DNA of 64,000 nt. Origin: Rhizophagus irregularis. Taxonomy: Eukaryota; Glomeromycota; Glomeromycetes; Glomerales; Glomeraceae. The position numbers and the translations under genes are program-made. The notes under the pieces are model-generated. The model did not search any database and was not told the origin of the DNA. It saw only the letters and a list, made by a program, of their open reading frames with translations. Location: NCBI RefSeq assembly GCF_026210795.1, contig NC_089453.1:1676501-1740500 (forward strand), read 5' to 3'. This document shows, one piece after another, positions 12,601 to 24,265 of the stretch; within the stretch, counting starts at the first letter, position 1, and each line of letters opens with the position of its first letter.

Positions 12601-13263
12601 TTGAAAATGATTCAGTTTACAACTCTTACACCAATAAAAAAAATTGGATAAAATTTGACATTTTACACATAAGTTTTGATTATAGACTTCATCATCAAAT
12701 ACCAATATATAACTATGTGATGTTGGATCCTTAGATATTCCATAAAGTTTATATTGTTCTTTTTCTTTTAATACCTAATGAATGGTGTTTATAATGAAAT
12801 ATCATTTAAAAATAGAATCATTTATAGACAGATGTAAGATTCATAAAGTAATATAACTTACCCTATAAAAATCAATGATGTTATACTCAAAATTCACCAA
12901 TGCTACTTTTTTAATTTTTCGATTCCAGTTAAATTTATCTTTATTCCAATCACAAATACAACCTTTTGACCACAAAGCACTATAAGTTTCTTTATTGACT
13001 ACATTATGTGTAATATCTTTGAATTCTTCATAAGATATCCATTCAATAAATTCTTCTGATAATCCACTTTTGGAATAGTAATATTTAAGTCTATTGTCAA
13101 TTTCATTATTTCCACTTGGGGATTTATCATAATTTAATTTAAAGTGTTTTAATTTACATGCGTCACACCAATCAAAGAAATTTGATTTAAATTTACATCC
13201 TAAACAAAGTTTTACAATCATTTGAAATTTTAAAGACTTTATATTACTTGTATCACCATCCAT
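9615..13263 (-). CDS. Kinase with tandem repeated N-lobe modules
   Basis: Predicted 1030-residue protein from eight exons: 13263-12862, 12774-12322, 12224-11793, 11713-11312, 11232-11095, 11029-10568, 10489-9700, 9628-9615. The first six junctions are phase 0 and the last is phase 1. Exons 1-4 and 6 each encode a two-CxxC zinc-ribbon-like stretch (CINC..WCKSCK), the word EFIEWIPYNEF and a kinase N-lobe piece. Only the last unit completes a kinase: Gly loop GGFSEVY (711-717), VALK lysine 748, HQD 840-842 with N847, DLG 860-862, APE 887-889. In repeats 1-4 the Gly loop and VALK lysine are lost (VALV, VTLV, VIAV). The kinase is of the TKL-like type expanded in Glomeromycotina; HQD replaces HRD but keeps the catalytic Asp. 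Whether all exons join in one mRNA is inferred from frame and splice sites; separate shorter genes are possible. Confidence 0.75.
11312..12774 (-). repeat. Tandem exon repeats inside the kinase gene
   Basis: Exons 2 (12774-12322), 3 (12224-11793) and 4 (11713-11312) have one layout. Each begins with the piece that normally starts the second kinase exon (VLKEK..YGISKDPTSHSYILV), then runs straight into the first-exon block (CxxC..CKSCKL..EFIEWIP). So the repeat unit is a fusion of exon B start to exon A. Exons 2 and 3 are nearly alike in their first 30 residues. Introns between the units are 79-97 nt and begin GTAAG. Confidence 0.75.
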
Positions 13264-14837
13264 TTTTTTTGGATAAAGTTATGATCAAGAAAGTATTTAG
13301 GTGTGGAGTAACTGGAGTTATGATCATCAATTTATAGTGGATTATTAATAATATGTTACACAAACATGTGTGTGCATGTGATGGACCCGGAAAATTAAAA
13401 TCATGTAATAAATAAATAAATAAATAAAAATGTTCTAATTTTGTAAATTTCTGCAGTAAATTTATTTTATGAATTTAAGTATAAGGAACTTTCGTTCAAC
13501 ATGCAATAATAAGAGATGTTTCTTTTTGGAAAACTATTCCTTTATGAAGTTATATATAATCGAGGATATTAAAAATTCTATCATCCTTTATTTTGAATAC
13601 AGCCATATAGGGTTTAGAGGATGAAATTGGCGTATCCGGAAATGAATCTCCAGACTCCAGAGATCAGCACAGCAAAAGCGTGATTTCGAAAGAACATAGA
13701 AATGTGATATACTGTACGACATTTAATTGATCACGTGATAAAATCATGACGAGTTCAATTACCCTGATGTGCAAAAATAATTTATACTGCAACAGAAGTG
13801 TACGTGAAAGTTCCAAGAAAAATAAATAGGGCTCTGGGGTATATTCAGCAAATTGTAGCTTTATTTATCACAACAATTTTCTAGCACTTTTATATATATA
13901 TCAAGAGAGAATAAATGCATCAGTATACTGTAATAAATATCCAAAAAACCATAAAATGCAAGCAATTCGTAATGACAATTATTTTATTATGGTTTTTTAT
14001 TGTACATTGAAATTTTACTACAAAAGAAAAAGACAGATTAGTAAAAAGGATTTGCAAACCAATCCTTGAGTTACATGCTCTAAATTTTAAGTTATAATAG
14101 TCAAAAATCTTGCCTCCTTTTCTATCTCACCATCAACATAATCAATCACTAAATTTTGTAATCTTTGATTCTTCTATTCATTTCACACATTACAAATACT
14201 TTATTATAAACTTTTAGACCGTGCCGTTATAATACAACCTCCGTGTGCACTTAACACTGGCATAAAGGTTTCTTGTTGGATCAGTCATAATGATATATGC
14301 CTTTGACGATCATATCAGAGTATTTCCTTTAAAGATACGAGAGGCTTGTACGTATCTTTTTTCATAAACGCCTTAACTGCAAAAACTAAAGCCAGTATTC
14401 ATATATCTTGAAGAATAGTCATAAAAAAATTTGCAAAAAAACTTTGCCAGCCAGTCCACCACATCACCTTTGACACGTTGTTAATACATACAAAGTACTC
14501 ATAGTTGTGCTGGCTCACCCTTATGAGCTCTTTGTTGCAGAATTCGTGTTCCCATGGTTAATTAATTTTTGATTAACAAAAAAAAAGACAAACAGAGTGA
14601 ACAAAAATAGTTAATCACAGATCTGTAAGTATTTTGATGTCAAAATTTTTGAGTCAAGAAATTTATATATCATTATATATACTCATATTATATTTGTAAA
14701 CAGCTATTTCTCTACAATATTGAGTTATTATTTGCTAATAAGCAAGGGGTAATTCTAGGTTAATTATGGCGGTATTTCTAATATAGGAATTCTTTGTAGG
14801 TATTAAAATGCTACGAATAATACTTTTTTTTAAATTC
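13264..14837. other. Intergenic upstream of the kinase gene
   Basis: No gene seen. It contains a TAAA microsatellite near 13408-13430. The first few hundred bases should hold the promoter of the minus-strand kinase gene, but I see no clear TATA element that decides a start. Confidence 0.4.
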
Positions 14838-15913
14838 AAAACTTTATTAATAAGATGTTCATACAACTTTGTACACGTCAACTCGTCAAGCACCGGACTC
14901 AATATGCGTTAAATAAAGTATCTATATAAATACATGATAAACAATAACAACAGCAAAAGACATAACAAAAAGCATGCTACATGAAATATAAATTGAGTAA
15001 TTAACATATCCGATGTCTACATCGCTCGATACTAACTTGTAAGTAGCCCAACTAAACTAACGGTTCTCTGACTATTTAAATGTGTAAAAACCTAATACTT
15101 TGTTATCATGAGCTGACTTACCAAATTCCATTTGCCTTGACGAGTGACGTCCGCGGATCCCAAAGGACTTTATATAAAAACAAGCAAGATACCCTAAGGA
15201 TGTCATCGCGCTGAAGTACCTTAAGCCGAATCGGTGAAACCAGACTTATGTCCCCCTCCCGCCCAATCCTACATACACTAAATATCACTAATCGATAACT
15301 ACCCTGCATCCTTCCTAGTCCTTCAAATAACTCTCTATTCGTGAACACCAACTGGCTAAACTTCGTACGCCCCCCCATGTGTATAAATTTTTTACACAAC
15401 GTGAACTTCTCCCCCATACTCGTAAAAGCGGAAACAACCTGTCGAACTTCGATGCATCCCGCCTGTAGAAGCGCATCCAAATACATGATAGATACTGACA
15501 GCTCGGATGTGACGTCATTAAATTTGTTGTTGGTACGTAATAAAATGTGACTTCAACGTAAAATGACGTCACCACAAAATCTTGGATCATCCGCCACGTG
15601 CTAAAAAATTTGTGCTGCGCCGCAAGATGAAAAAAAATCCCCAGGAAACCCAATTTCAAGACCCAGTATACCAAAGGCCATCGAGAAAAGAAGATAAAAG
15701 TACTAAATTTTCTGTATTTTGTGTCATTTACCATTTGGTTCATCGCCGTCAAGGCTATATTTTCGATATATATGAAACTCTCGAGCTTTGGTTAATGAAA
15801 TATCTTGCCCTTTTGTATATCAACTCTCCACGAAACCGGTATCAAAATGTAACTAAAGGAATGAATAAACAGTTGGCAAAGGTTGTCCAGTGCTAAAAAA
15901 ACTTTATTAATAA
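14838..15913. mobile_element. GC-richer insert flanked by a 16-bp direct repeat
   Basis: AAAACTTTATTAATAA occurs exactly at 14838-14853 and 15898-15913. Between them, about 15000-15890 is clearly less AT-rich than the surroundings. The minus strand has overlapping open frames with coding-like words such as VWGRSSRCVKNLYTWGG and SLASWCSRIESY at 15315-15420. I recognise no domain. The direct repeat could be a target-site duplication of an inserted element, or chance in AT-rich DNA. Family unknown. Confidence 0.35.
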
Positions 15914-16165
15914 CGTTGGAACCTTCCGCCATTTGTTTCGTTCCTAAAATTTTTGGACCGGTTTAATGTATAGAATAGAAATAAAGTATTATTTTTTTTT
16001 TAAATAAGGCAAGTTAATTATATCAAGTATATCTTTCATATATATGATGAACATAATACAATATTATAATAATATTTTGGAATTTATAAAAATATCAATT
16101 CTTTTGCAAAAATGTAATTGAGTGAATGTAAACTTGATATTTTGCAATTGTAGCAATAATATATA
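15914..16165. other. Short intergenic stretch
   Basis: AT-rich DNA between the GC-richer insert and the foldback element. Nothing recognised. Confidence 0.4.
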
Positions 16166-16308
16166 CTTATTGTATAGTATTTAGGCAATAACGTGTCGAT
16201 TGAGGCCATTTGATTGGCTCAGTTTGTGCCACGAAGTGGTACAATATGACCGATCAAATGGTTGAGATCGAAAATGGCAAAGTATTGCCTAAAGACCTAT
16301 ACAATAAG
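16166..16308. mobile_element. Foldback MITE, 143 bp
   Basis: The whole segment is one imperfect palindrome. CTTATTGTATAG opens it and CTATACAATAAG closes it. The arms then pair through TTTAGGCAATA and CCATTTGAT to a centre at GTGCCACGAAGTGGTAC. It would form a hairpin about 70 bp tall. I see no convincing target-site duplication. It carries no coding frame, so it is a non-autonomous element or hairpin repeat. Confidence 0.7.
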
Positions 16309-19300
16309 TGTTTTATTATATAGACTCTCACGGTCACACTATTAAATCAGTCACGAATTAATTTATAGTCTATTTGTATAAAAATCTAATTTTATTATGT
16401 ATTTGTAATGATTTAAACAGTATTTATTTATATATATATCATCAATAAAGCTATTCAATAAATGTAAAAAAAATACAGTGTGATCCTATAAGGATATATA
16501 ATAAAATTATTTATAAAAGAATTTTTAATGTTTCAAAATGCGCCAGTTCAAAAAAAGAAATCTGTCAATGTCTTTGAATTTAACAATTTACAAGAAAATA
16601 GCTTTGTAAATATCATTAAAGTTACTTATTTGATTTCGTTTTATTATTCTATTATCAGTTATGTTCTTTTTTTAAAAATAAAAAAAGAATTTCCTAGATT
16701 TTAACGAGGCAATTTTCATATGAAATGAAAGTAATTTTATTGTATTGTATTTTTGGTCATAGTTCGCAACCTTCTATTAAAGCGATTAAGGTGGTTAAAT
16801 TATTGAACCACCGAGCATTAATATGTGTCATCGGATCATTGTATGAGGTGATTTGTCGAAACAAAAACATTAAAAATATTATATAGTTACTGTATCCGAG
16901 AATACACCTTATGTAATATACTAAACTATCGAATACTATTAAATCTTATTTTTTGTCTCTAAAGACATTTTATATATGTTAAGACAAAATATATTTCTTA
17001 ATATCCATATATCAGAAAGTATGACCAAGATATAAGTTCTAATTTTCAAAGTGTGATTTTAAGGTTAAGCAGTAAATTGTTTCTAGTGAAAAGACTTCAT
17101 GCTTATAATATATATAAGAGAGTAGTCTAATTGAGAAAAATCATTTGTTAAAATTTCATTTCTTTAATAAATAATTTGTAGTTATAAAAATCTAATATTT
17201 CATTAACTGAATACTCTTCCAGTTAAAACTTGATAATTTTATTACTCATTACTATCATATGACCACAATCGTTTTATTTGGAACGTAACAAAAGATGATA
17301 AACAATATTAAAGAATTTAAATATATAATATATTAAAAGTAAAAATAAATACAATTCCTTAAAATATCAATTGAATGACGAGCTTTATTTAAATTAAATG
17401 AAAATTTCCGAAAGTAAATTAATAAAATTGTTATATTTAAACATATATAGCTTTGGTATTTGACAATGATAATGATAAAAATAAATTAAGATATTTAGAT
17501 GTTTACATTGATAATGTCATTTAACAAATGTATTGAACCACAATTTCTTTATTAGCCTTCATAATAAGCATCAATATCTGACATAATAATACTTTTTATG
17601 GAACATAGAATTGTAATACCGTATGCAAATAATTATTCTCTCTTATCTAGTATTTAGTTCCTCCTATATTGAAACATCAAAATGATCAATCTCCATCCGA
17701 TTTTTTATCTTTTATGAATTCACTTTGTTATCAAATTCAAGTATATACTGCATTCATTTCTATATCATTACCTAATGAATCAAATAGTCCATTATTATAT
17801 ATATATATATTATCACTTCTGTATTTGTATCTCTTTTACCATTAGATATTTTAAAAGAATATTTTTTCAATGGGTTTAGCTGTACATATGAGTAAATAAT
17901 TTTTAGAAATCGTCCAGAAAATAATAAGGCTTTATAAATAATCAGCATAATATTTTTCATACCTGAATGCCAAACCATATTTCGATTTTCCATTACGGTT
18001 TACCCAAATTTTACTATAGGTAAATAATAAAAGCTTTATAACCAATTCATGAGTGATATTTGCTATTATAAAAATCAATCTCTGAGTCCACTTTCTTTTC
18101 TTTATTTTCAGTATTTTTGTACATATGATAACTTCAAATCTTTTAATTCATCTATTCTTTTTACCCTAATTCTTTAACCCATCAATGTTTTGATCGCCTC
18201 TTCCTTTTTGTAATCAAAAGAATCATTAAGATTGATAAGTTAACCTCTAAAATAATAGTAGAGTACTCTCCAAAATTAATTTCGTTATTTTCTTCCTCAA
18301 AGTTCTCATTTGTCGAAGTCAATTTTTACAAACTTAGTTGATTATTGCGAGGTACCTAATACGAGAAAGGGATTATTTATAAATCTCTGCATTATAAATT
18401 TGGTATTCCAATGAATTCATGCGATTACTCTTTTCTACAATAACAGAGGTATTGTTTAATGATAAGGACATTCATTTGTTAAATAAAAAGCATGATATAA
18501 AACATTAAACTATTTAATGATAGAACTTACTTTCAGATGGTTATTTAAGTCATTAATTGGTAATTCCCTTAGTCCAACTTAAAAGCCATTTTCTTAAAAA
18601 ACTATCTAGTTAATGAAACCAGTAATTTTCATTATAAAGATTTTAAATTCTAAGTACAAGTTCTCATATTATTCTACTGTTTTGACCAAAAGAAATCAGA
18701 AGTACTTGAAGGAAAGAACATTTTATTTATTTGTTTTATTTTCAATTCTTAGAAATAATGTAATACAAACGTGTAGTTGAGTTGAATAAGTTGAATATGG
18801 AGAAAATATTTTTAAAATATGAGTAAAATTGAGTAAAATGTAGTAAGCAAGCTAAATATATGACGTTTATATATGGCATTTTCAAGAGAGGGAGTATTCA
18901 ATGGAGTCCTTATTTCACGTTTCTGGTAAACTTCTATTGTTAACTTATTTCTATTAATAATTTTCAAATTATGAAATTTATCATTTCACAAATTTTTGCT
19001 TACTATCTCTGTCAATCTCACCTATAAAGAATTAAATTCCATAGAACTTTTCTAATCTCAGACCATAAAAAGATAAACAATAAGTTTTTAAAAAAAAAAT
19101 AAGTAAATAACACAATGACTTCTATAATTAAATTTCGGCTGTGCTAAGACATGTGAAAATAAGCCACAAAATATCACAAGGCACGTGATACATGTGATGT
19201 TGATTACAATTAACAAAAAAAGAAATTTTTTTTGTCTGGAAATTTCAGAAATAAATAAACAACGAAAAATATATTTCGTTAAAAAAAAATCCTCCAATAA

Positions 19301-20047
19301 TTAGATTATACATAAACTATTTTTAACGTTAGATTATTACAATTAGTTGAATTTTACATATACATTATTTTATTATGTTTTATATTATATTTCATACATT
19401 ATTATAAAAGTGACATGATACATAAATTAAAAAATCTTCAGGATGATATAAAGCCAACAATCCCCTTTTATACTTATTGACTTCTAAAAATAAATAAAAT
19501 TATATTGTCGTACGATATTTATTGTTTATGACCATAAAAATATAAATAATACTATACATTTGATACTAATTTTATATTAAAATGTGAACGTTTATATATT
19601 TTGAAAAATTGGAATATATTTATTTTCAAACTTAACCAATTATATTGAATTTTGATGTTGTGAATAAAGAAGTTTATGGAAAAGTATGCGAAACAAACAA
19701 TTAAATTATTACTTATAGTGTAAAATGATGTTTCCCGGTTTGTAATACAACTATCATTGTCTTAATTCTAAATTCAAATGTTCATTTAGAATGCTTAGTA
19801 AATTTATAAAATTTTCTATAAAAATTCAATGAAAATCTAGTATTTTCAAGACTATTTATAAATGCAAATTATTTGCTACTTGTTAAATGTTTAAAATCGC
19901 CGTAATTTAAGGTATATTGTGAATTTTTCTAATAAAATGAACTGTTTAGAATCACATTTATTATACTAAGCTACAAATTCGTCATTAAAATATTAAATCT
20001 CGTACAAACTGCATATGAAACATTGATCGTCATAAATAATCAATATT
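16309..20047. other. Long AT-rich intergenic region
   Basis: About 3.7 kb without a supportable gene. On the minus strand between about 17870 and 18320 there are short coding-like words (SKYGLAFRYEKYYADYL; NENFEEENNEINFGEYST) separated by stops. They may be a decayed gene of unknown family. Nothing else stands out. Confidence 0.4.
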
Positions 20048-20057
20048 TAAGGTTAAT
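20048..20057 (+). promoter_or_regulatory. Block B upstream of BTB-TLDc gene 2
   Basis: TAAGGTTAAT lies 73 nt before the ATG, as in genes 1 and 3. Block A (CTGTTACACAYGCAGT) is not seen here, so this copy has only the proximal part of the shared promoter. Confidence 0.4.
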
Positions 20058-20120
20058 CATTTTTTTACTTTCAGCTGTTTGAAATTTTCTACCCTAGTAA
20101 CAAACGTACGGCTTTCTACA

Positions 20121-21623
20121 ATGTCTTCAAAATTTTGGAAAGAGTTATCCAACGATTATGAAAAACTTTTCGAAGCAGAAATAGGATATGACGTTATTAT
20201 TTATGCAGGAGAAGAACCAAACGTTAAAGAAATTCATGCTCATTCAAATATTTTATGTATTAGGTCAAAATATTTTCGTACGGCTTTTTCTAATGAATGG
20301 GCTGAAAAAAATGATGGAAAATTTATTTTCAGAAAACCAAATATTCCTTCTCACTTATTTGACATCATTCTTAGGTAATTTTTGCATAATTTATAATAGT
20401 ATTAACATTTTAATTAAGATTACTAAATTTTTTTTTCTTTTTTTAATTATTCCAATGTATTTAGATTTATTTACAGTGGAAATATTGAATTAAAAAATTT
20501 ACAAGGATCAGATATATTGAAATTGTTGATAGCTGTGGATGAAATTAATATTCAACAATTGGTTTTTTATATTCAAGAATATCTGATTAAACATCAAACT
20601 GAATTTTTGCATCAGAATGCTATTAGTATTCTTGAAACTGTTTATCAGCATGAAACATTTACAGATTTATGGAATTATTGTCTACAAATAATTTGTGAAG
20701 AACCTAAAATTTTGTTTGACTCTGGAAATTTTATTAATTTAAAAGTACAATTATTAGAATTATTAGTAAAAAGAGATGACCTAAACATTGATGAAATTGA
20801 AATTTGGGAAGGTTTATTGAAGTGGTGTTTATCTCAACAAAATATGGAAAATGATCCAACAAAATGGAGTAAAGATGACATTACAAAAATTGAGAGGTCG
20901 TTACACAGGTTTATCCCATTAATTAGATTTTATGATATTAAATCTATAGATTTCTTCTATAAAGTTTACAATTATAAGAATATCTTACCACAAGACTTGA
21001 TTCATGATCTTTTAGAATTTCATATTGTTCCTAATATGAAACCTAAAACTAATGTAGCGCCATCAAGAAAACCAAATTTAAAATTTAAACTTAATTCAAC
21101 CTTAATTCAATCAAATCATACTCCACTTTTTGCTTCATGGATTGATAGAAAGGATTCTTCACATTATGATAATAACAATGTACCTTATGATTTTAAATTA
21201 TTATATCATTCAGGTCGGGATGGTTTTGATGCTGCATCATTTCATAAAAATTGTGATAATAAGGGAGCTACTATTTGGATAGCAAAAATTCAAGGCTCAT
21301 CACAATTAGTTGGTGGATATAATCCACTTGATTGGAGTGGAAATGATGTTTGGAAAACTACTAGGGATAGTTTTCTATTTAGTTTTGCAGATGGAAAAAA
21401 TATTTCTACTGCAAAATTAGGTTATGTTAAAAATCCAAATAAGGCTATTTATTGTTCTAATAATCAAGGTCCACACATGGGTGATTTCTTCTGTAATAAC
21501 AATAATGATTGGATTAATTATGATACTCAAGGTACTCACTATCCTAATATAGCGATAGGTATTCAAAATAAGTTTAGTTTTACAGTAGAGAATTATGAAG
21601 TATTTCAAGTAATTAAGAAGTAG
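20121..21623 (+). CDS. BTB-BACK-TLDc protein, copy 2
   Basis: Predicted 470 residues from exons 20121-20374 and 20465-21623, with the intron at the same Arg codon as in the other copies. I chose the ATG at 20121 (MSSKFWKELSNDYEKLF) because it aligns with the starts of copies 1, 3, 4 and 5; an in-frame ATG 42 nt upstream has no counterpart. The BTB domain has IHAHSNILCIRSKYF, the BACK region IWEGLLKWCLSQQ, and the TLDc domain LFASWIDRKDSS, GRDGFDAASF, GGYNPLDW and KLGYVKNPNKAIYC. It is the most divergent of the five in the BACK part (YIQEYLIKHQ, NAISILETVYQ). It lies 478 bp upstream of copy 3, same strand, forming a tandem pair. Role presumed: Cullin-3 adaptor or TLDc protein; substrate unknown. 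Confidence 0.9.
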
Positions 21624-21983
21624 AAAAATAAAAATATAAATGTATAATTTTTTAATTTGAATTTGTAATCTTTCATAAATTTAGTTAAGTGCACTAGACA
21701 TTTAAATTCTTAATAAAAATATGTTTTTTATGAATTAGAATAATACATTTATTATTATAATTTTTTTCTTTACAATTATTTATTATTAGTATTCAATTAT
21801 TATGAATTTGTAAAGGAGAAAATTCGACAAAAAAAAATTATACATGCGAAAATAATTAAGACTTTGTAAATATACTAAATGATTATTAAATGCTTAAGTC
21901 CGTTTATTAAAATTAAAACGAACTTGTTTAAAATATGTCAAACCAATTATAGTTAATCATTACTTTTTAGAGAAACAAGAAAA
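21624..21983. other. Spacer between tandem BTB genes 2 and 3
   Basis: Holds the 3' region of copy 2 and the distal promoter of copy 3. No other gene seen. Confidence 0.5.
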
Positions 21984-22042
21984 CTGTTACACACGCAGTT
22001 GATACATGAATCATCATAAAATTAATATATAAGGTTAATTTT
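21984..22042 (+). promoter_or_regulatory. Conserved upstream blocks of BTB-TLDc gene 3
   Basis: Block A CTGTTACACACGCAGTT (21984-22000) and block B TAAGGTTAATTTT (22030-22042), the latter 72 nt before the ATG. Between them ATGAATCATCATAAAATTAA (22006-22025) is also close to the matching parts of copies 4 and 5. This copy is the best preserved version of the shared promoter. Confidence 0.6.
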
Positions 22043-22101
22043 ATTCTCAAATAGGGTAACAAATTTTTTCTCTTTAAAATAAACACATACTTTTCTTAAC
22101 A

Positions 22102-23604
22102 ATGTCTTCAAAATTTTTAGAAGAATTATCAAATGATTATGAAAAACTTTTCGAAACTGAAATAGGATATGATGTTATTATTTATGCTGGAGATGAACTA
22201 AATGTTAAAGAAATCCATGCTCATTCAAATATTTTATGTATTAGATCAAAATATTTTCGTACAGCATTTTCTAATGAATGGGCTGAAAAAAAAGATGGAA
22301 AATTTATTTTAAAAAAACCAAATATTTCGCCTCATTTATTTGACATCATTCTTAGGTATTAAATATTATTTATTATAATGAAGTTTTTGACATTCCATAC
22401 TTTTATATAAGATTATTAATATTTTCACTATCTCATAATCTTTAGGTTTATTTACAGTGGAAATATTGAATTGAAAAATTTACAAGGACCAGATGTATTG
22501 AAATTGTTAATAGCCGTGGACGAATTAAATATTCAACAATTAATTTCTCATATTCAAGAATATTTGATTAAACATCAAACTGAATTTTTGCATCAAAATC
22601 CAGCTGGCATTCTTGAAACTGTCTATCAACATGAAACATTTACAGATTTATGGAATTTTTGTCTTGAAAAGATTTGTGAAGATCCTAAAATTTTATTTAA
22701 TTCTGACAAATTTGTTAATTTAAAAGCACCTTTATTGGAATTGTTATTAAAAAGGGAAGATTTAAACATGGATGAAATTAAGATTTGGGAAAGTTTATTG
22801 AAATGGTGTTTTGCTCAACAAAATATGGAAAATAATCCAGCAAAATGGAACAAAGATGATATGACAAGAATTGAACGGTCGTTACACAAGTTTATTCCAC
22901 TAATTAGATTTTATGATATTGAACCTACAGATTTCTTTTATAAAGTTTATAATTATAAAGATATCTTACCACAAGACTTAATTCATGATCTCTTAGAATA
23001 TCATGTTGTTCCTAATATGAAACCTAAAACTAATTTAGCCCCATCAAGAAAATCAAATTTAAAAATTAAACTTGATTCAACCATAATTCAATCAAACCAC
23101 ATCCCCCTTTTAGCTTCATGGATTGATAGAAATGATTCTTCATATTACAATAACAAAAATATTACCTATGATTTCAAATTATTATATCGTTCAGGTCGGG
23201 ATGGATTTAATGCTAAATCATTTCATAGAAATTGTGATAATAAAGGAGCTACTATTTGGGTAGCAAAATTTCAAGGTTCGACACAATTAATTGGAGGATA
23301 TAATCCATTAGATTGGAATGGATATGGTTTTAAATATACAGCAGATAGTTTTCTATTTAACTTTACAGATGGAAATAATATTTCTACTGCAAAATTAGGC
23401 TATGTTAAAAAGCCAAATAATGCTATTTTTTGTTCTAATGACCAAGGTCCACACATGGGTATTTTCCTATGTTATGGTAACAACGAATGGAAAAATCATG
23501 ATAATAATGCTACTTACTATCCTGATATAGGCATTCCAAATACTTTAAATACTCCTAATTTTGCAGTAGAGAATTATGAAGTATTTCAAGTAGTTATAAA
23601 ATAG
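22102..23604 (+). CDS. BTB-BACK-TLDc protein, copy 3
   Basis: Predicted 470 residues, exons 22102-22355 and 22446-23604, phase-2 intron at the shared Arg codon. The BTB domain opens with MSSKFLEELSNDYEKLF. The BACK region has IWESLLKWCFAQQ. The TLDc domain has LLASWIDRNDSS, GRDGFNAKSFHRNC, GGYNPLDW and YTADSFLFNFTDG. Its C-terminus (GIPNTLNTPNFAVENYEVF) is shared in form with copy 5 but not with copies 1, 2 or 4, so 3 and 5 look most closely related although 35 kb apart. No breaks. The upstream region keeps both promoter blocks. Function by family only: BTB adaptor plus TLDc. Confidence 0.9.
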
Positions 23605-23913
23605 TTATAAATTTTAAAAGAAAAAATTTAACTTCAAGATTAAGAGTTATAATTATAGGACCCATAAATATATATATAAGGGTAGCAATTTACTAATAAA
23701 TTTTCGAATTCTTAATACTGATTTGTGAAACATAAGATTTGGATATTTTGACATGTTTAATAAGCAATTAACCATCTTCAAGTATGGGCGTCTTCACAAA
23801 AAACGTGATTGAGATTGAGATTGAATTTTAATATAAAATTTCAATCTTGTTATGTATATCGATTTTGAACTCATATTTATGTAGGTTGATTTCGATCATA
23901 ATGAGAATTAAGA
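23605..23913. other. Intergenic between convergent genes
   Basis: AT-rich 3' region between BTB copy 3 (plus) and the small Cys/His-rich frame (minus). Nothing recognised. Confidence 0.5.
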
Positions 23914-24105
23914 TTAAGTATTTTTTATAAATTTATTGTCATTTTTATAATTTATTAGATTCGTTTTACACGATTTACATAACTTATGGTCATGATACCA
24001 ATTATAATAACAATTATTTATAGAACAGCTTTGATTAATTGAATCGTGGTGCCATTTAATAGTTGTTGAAGGATTATTACATTGATCGCATTTGTTTTGT
24101 TTCAT
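23914..24105 (-). CDS. Small Cys/His-rich protein, GATA-finger-like
   Basis: A 63-residue frame from the ATG at 24105 (MKQNKCDQCNNPSTTIKWHH). It has CxxC near the start and CxxC near the end (HKLCKSCKTN), with a W after the first pair. This resembles a GATA-type zinc finger, where CxxC, a Trp and a final LCxxC are typical. Here the middle is longer and has two extra Cys (SCSINNC) and several His. It may be one exon of a larger gene, a truncated transcription factor or a decayed finger. There is no nuclear-localisation or second domain. Coding status is uncertain. Confidence 0.4.
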   Translation of the reverse strand: MKQNKCDQCNNPSTTIKWHHDSINQSCSINNCYYNWYHDHKLCKSCKTNLINYKNDNKFIKNT

Positions 24106-24265
24106 CTTTGTTACATATGTCAAGGAAAAATAATTCAATTTATATAATAAAAATGATAATGCAATAATGCTAATGTAATAATTTTTTATTTTTATTTTTA
24201 TTAAATACTGTACAATAGTTTGTAATAATGTTGTTCGAAAGTTCGTGTAATAGAATTTAATGTAA

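Noticed and set aside
15582-15896. 104-codon plus-strand frame
   Set aside because: Lies opposite more coding-like minus-strand frames in the GC-richer insert; neither strand has a recognised domain, so no gene was called.
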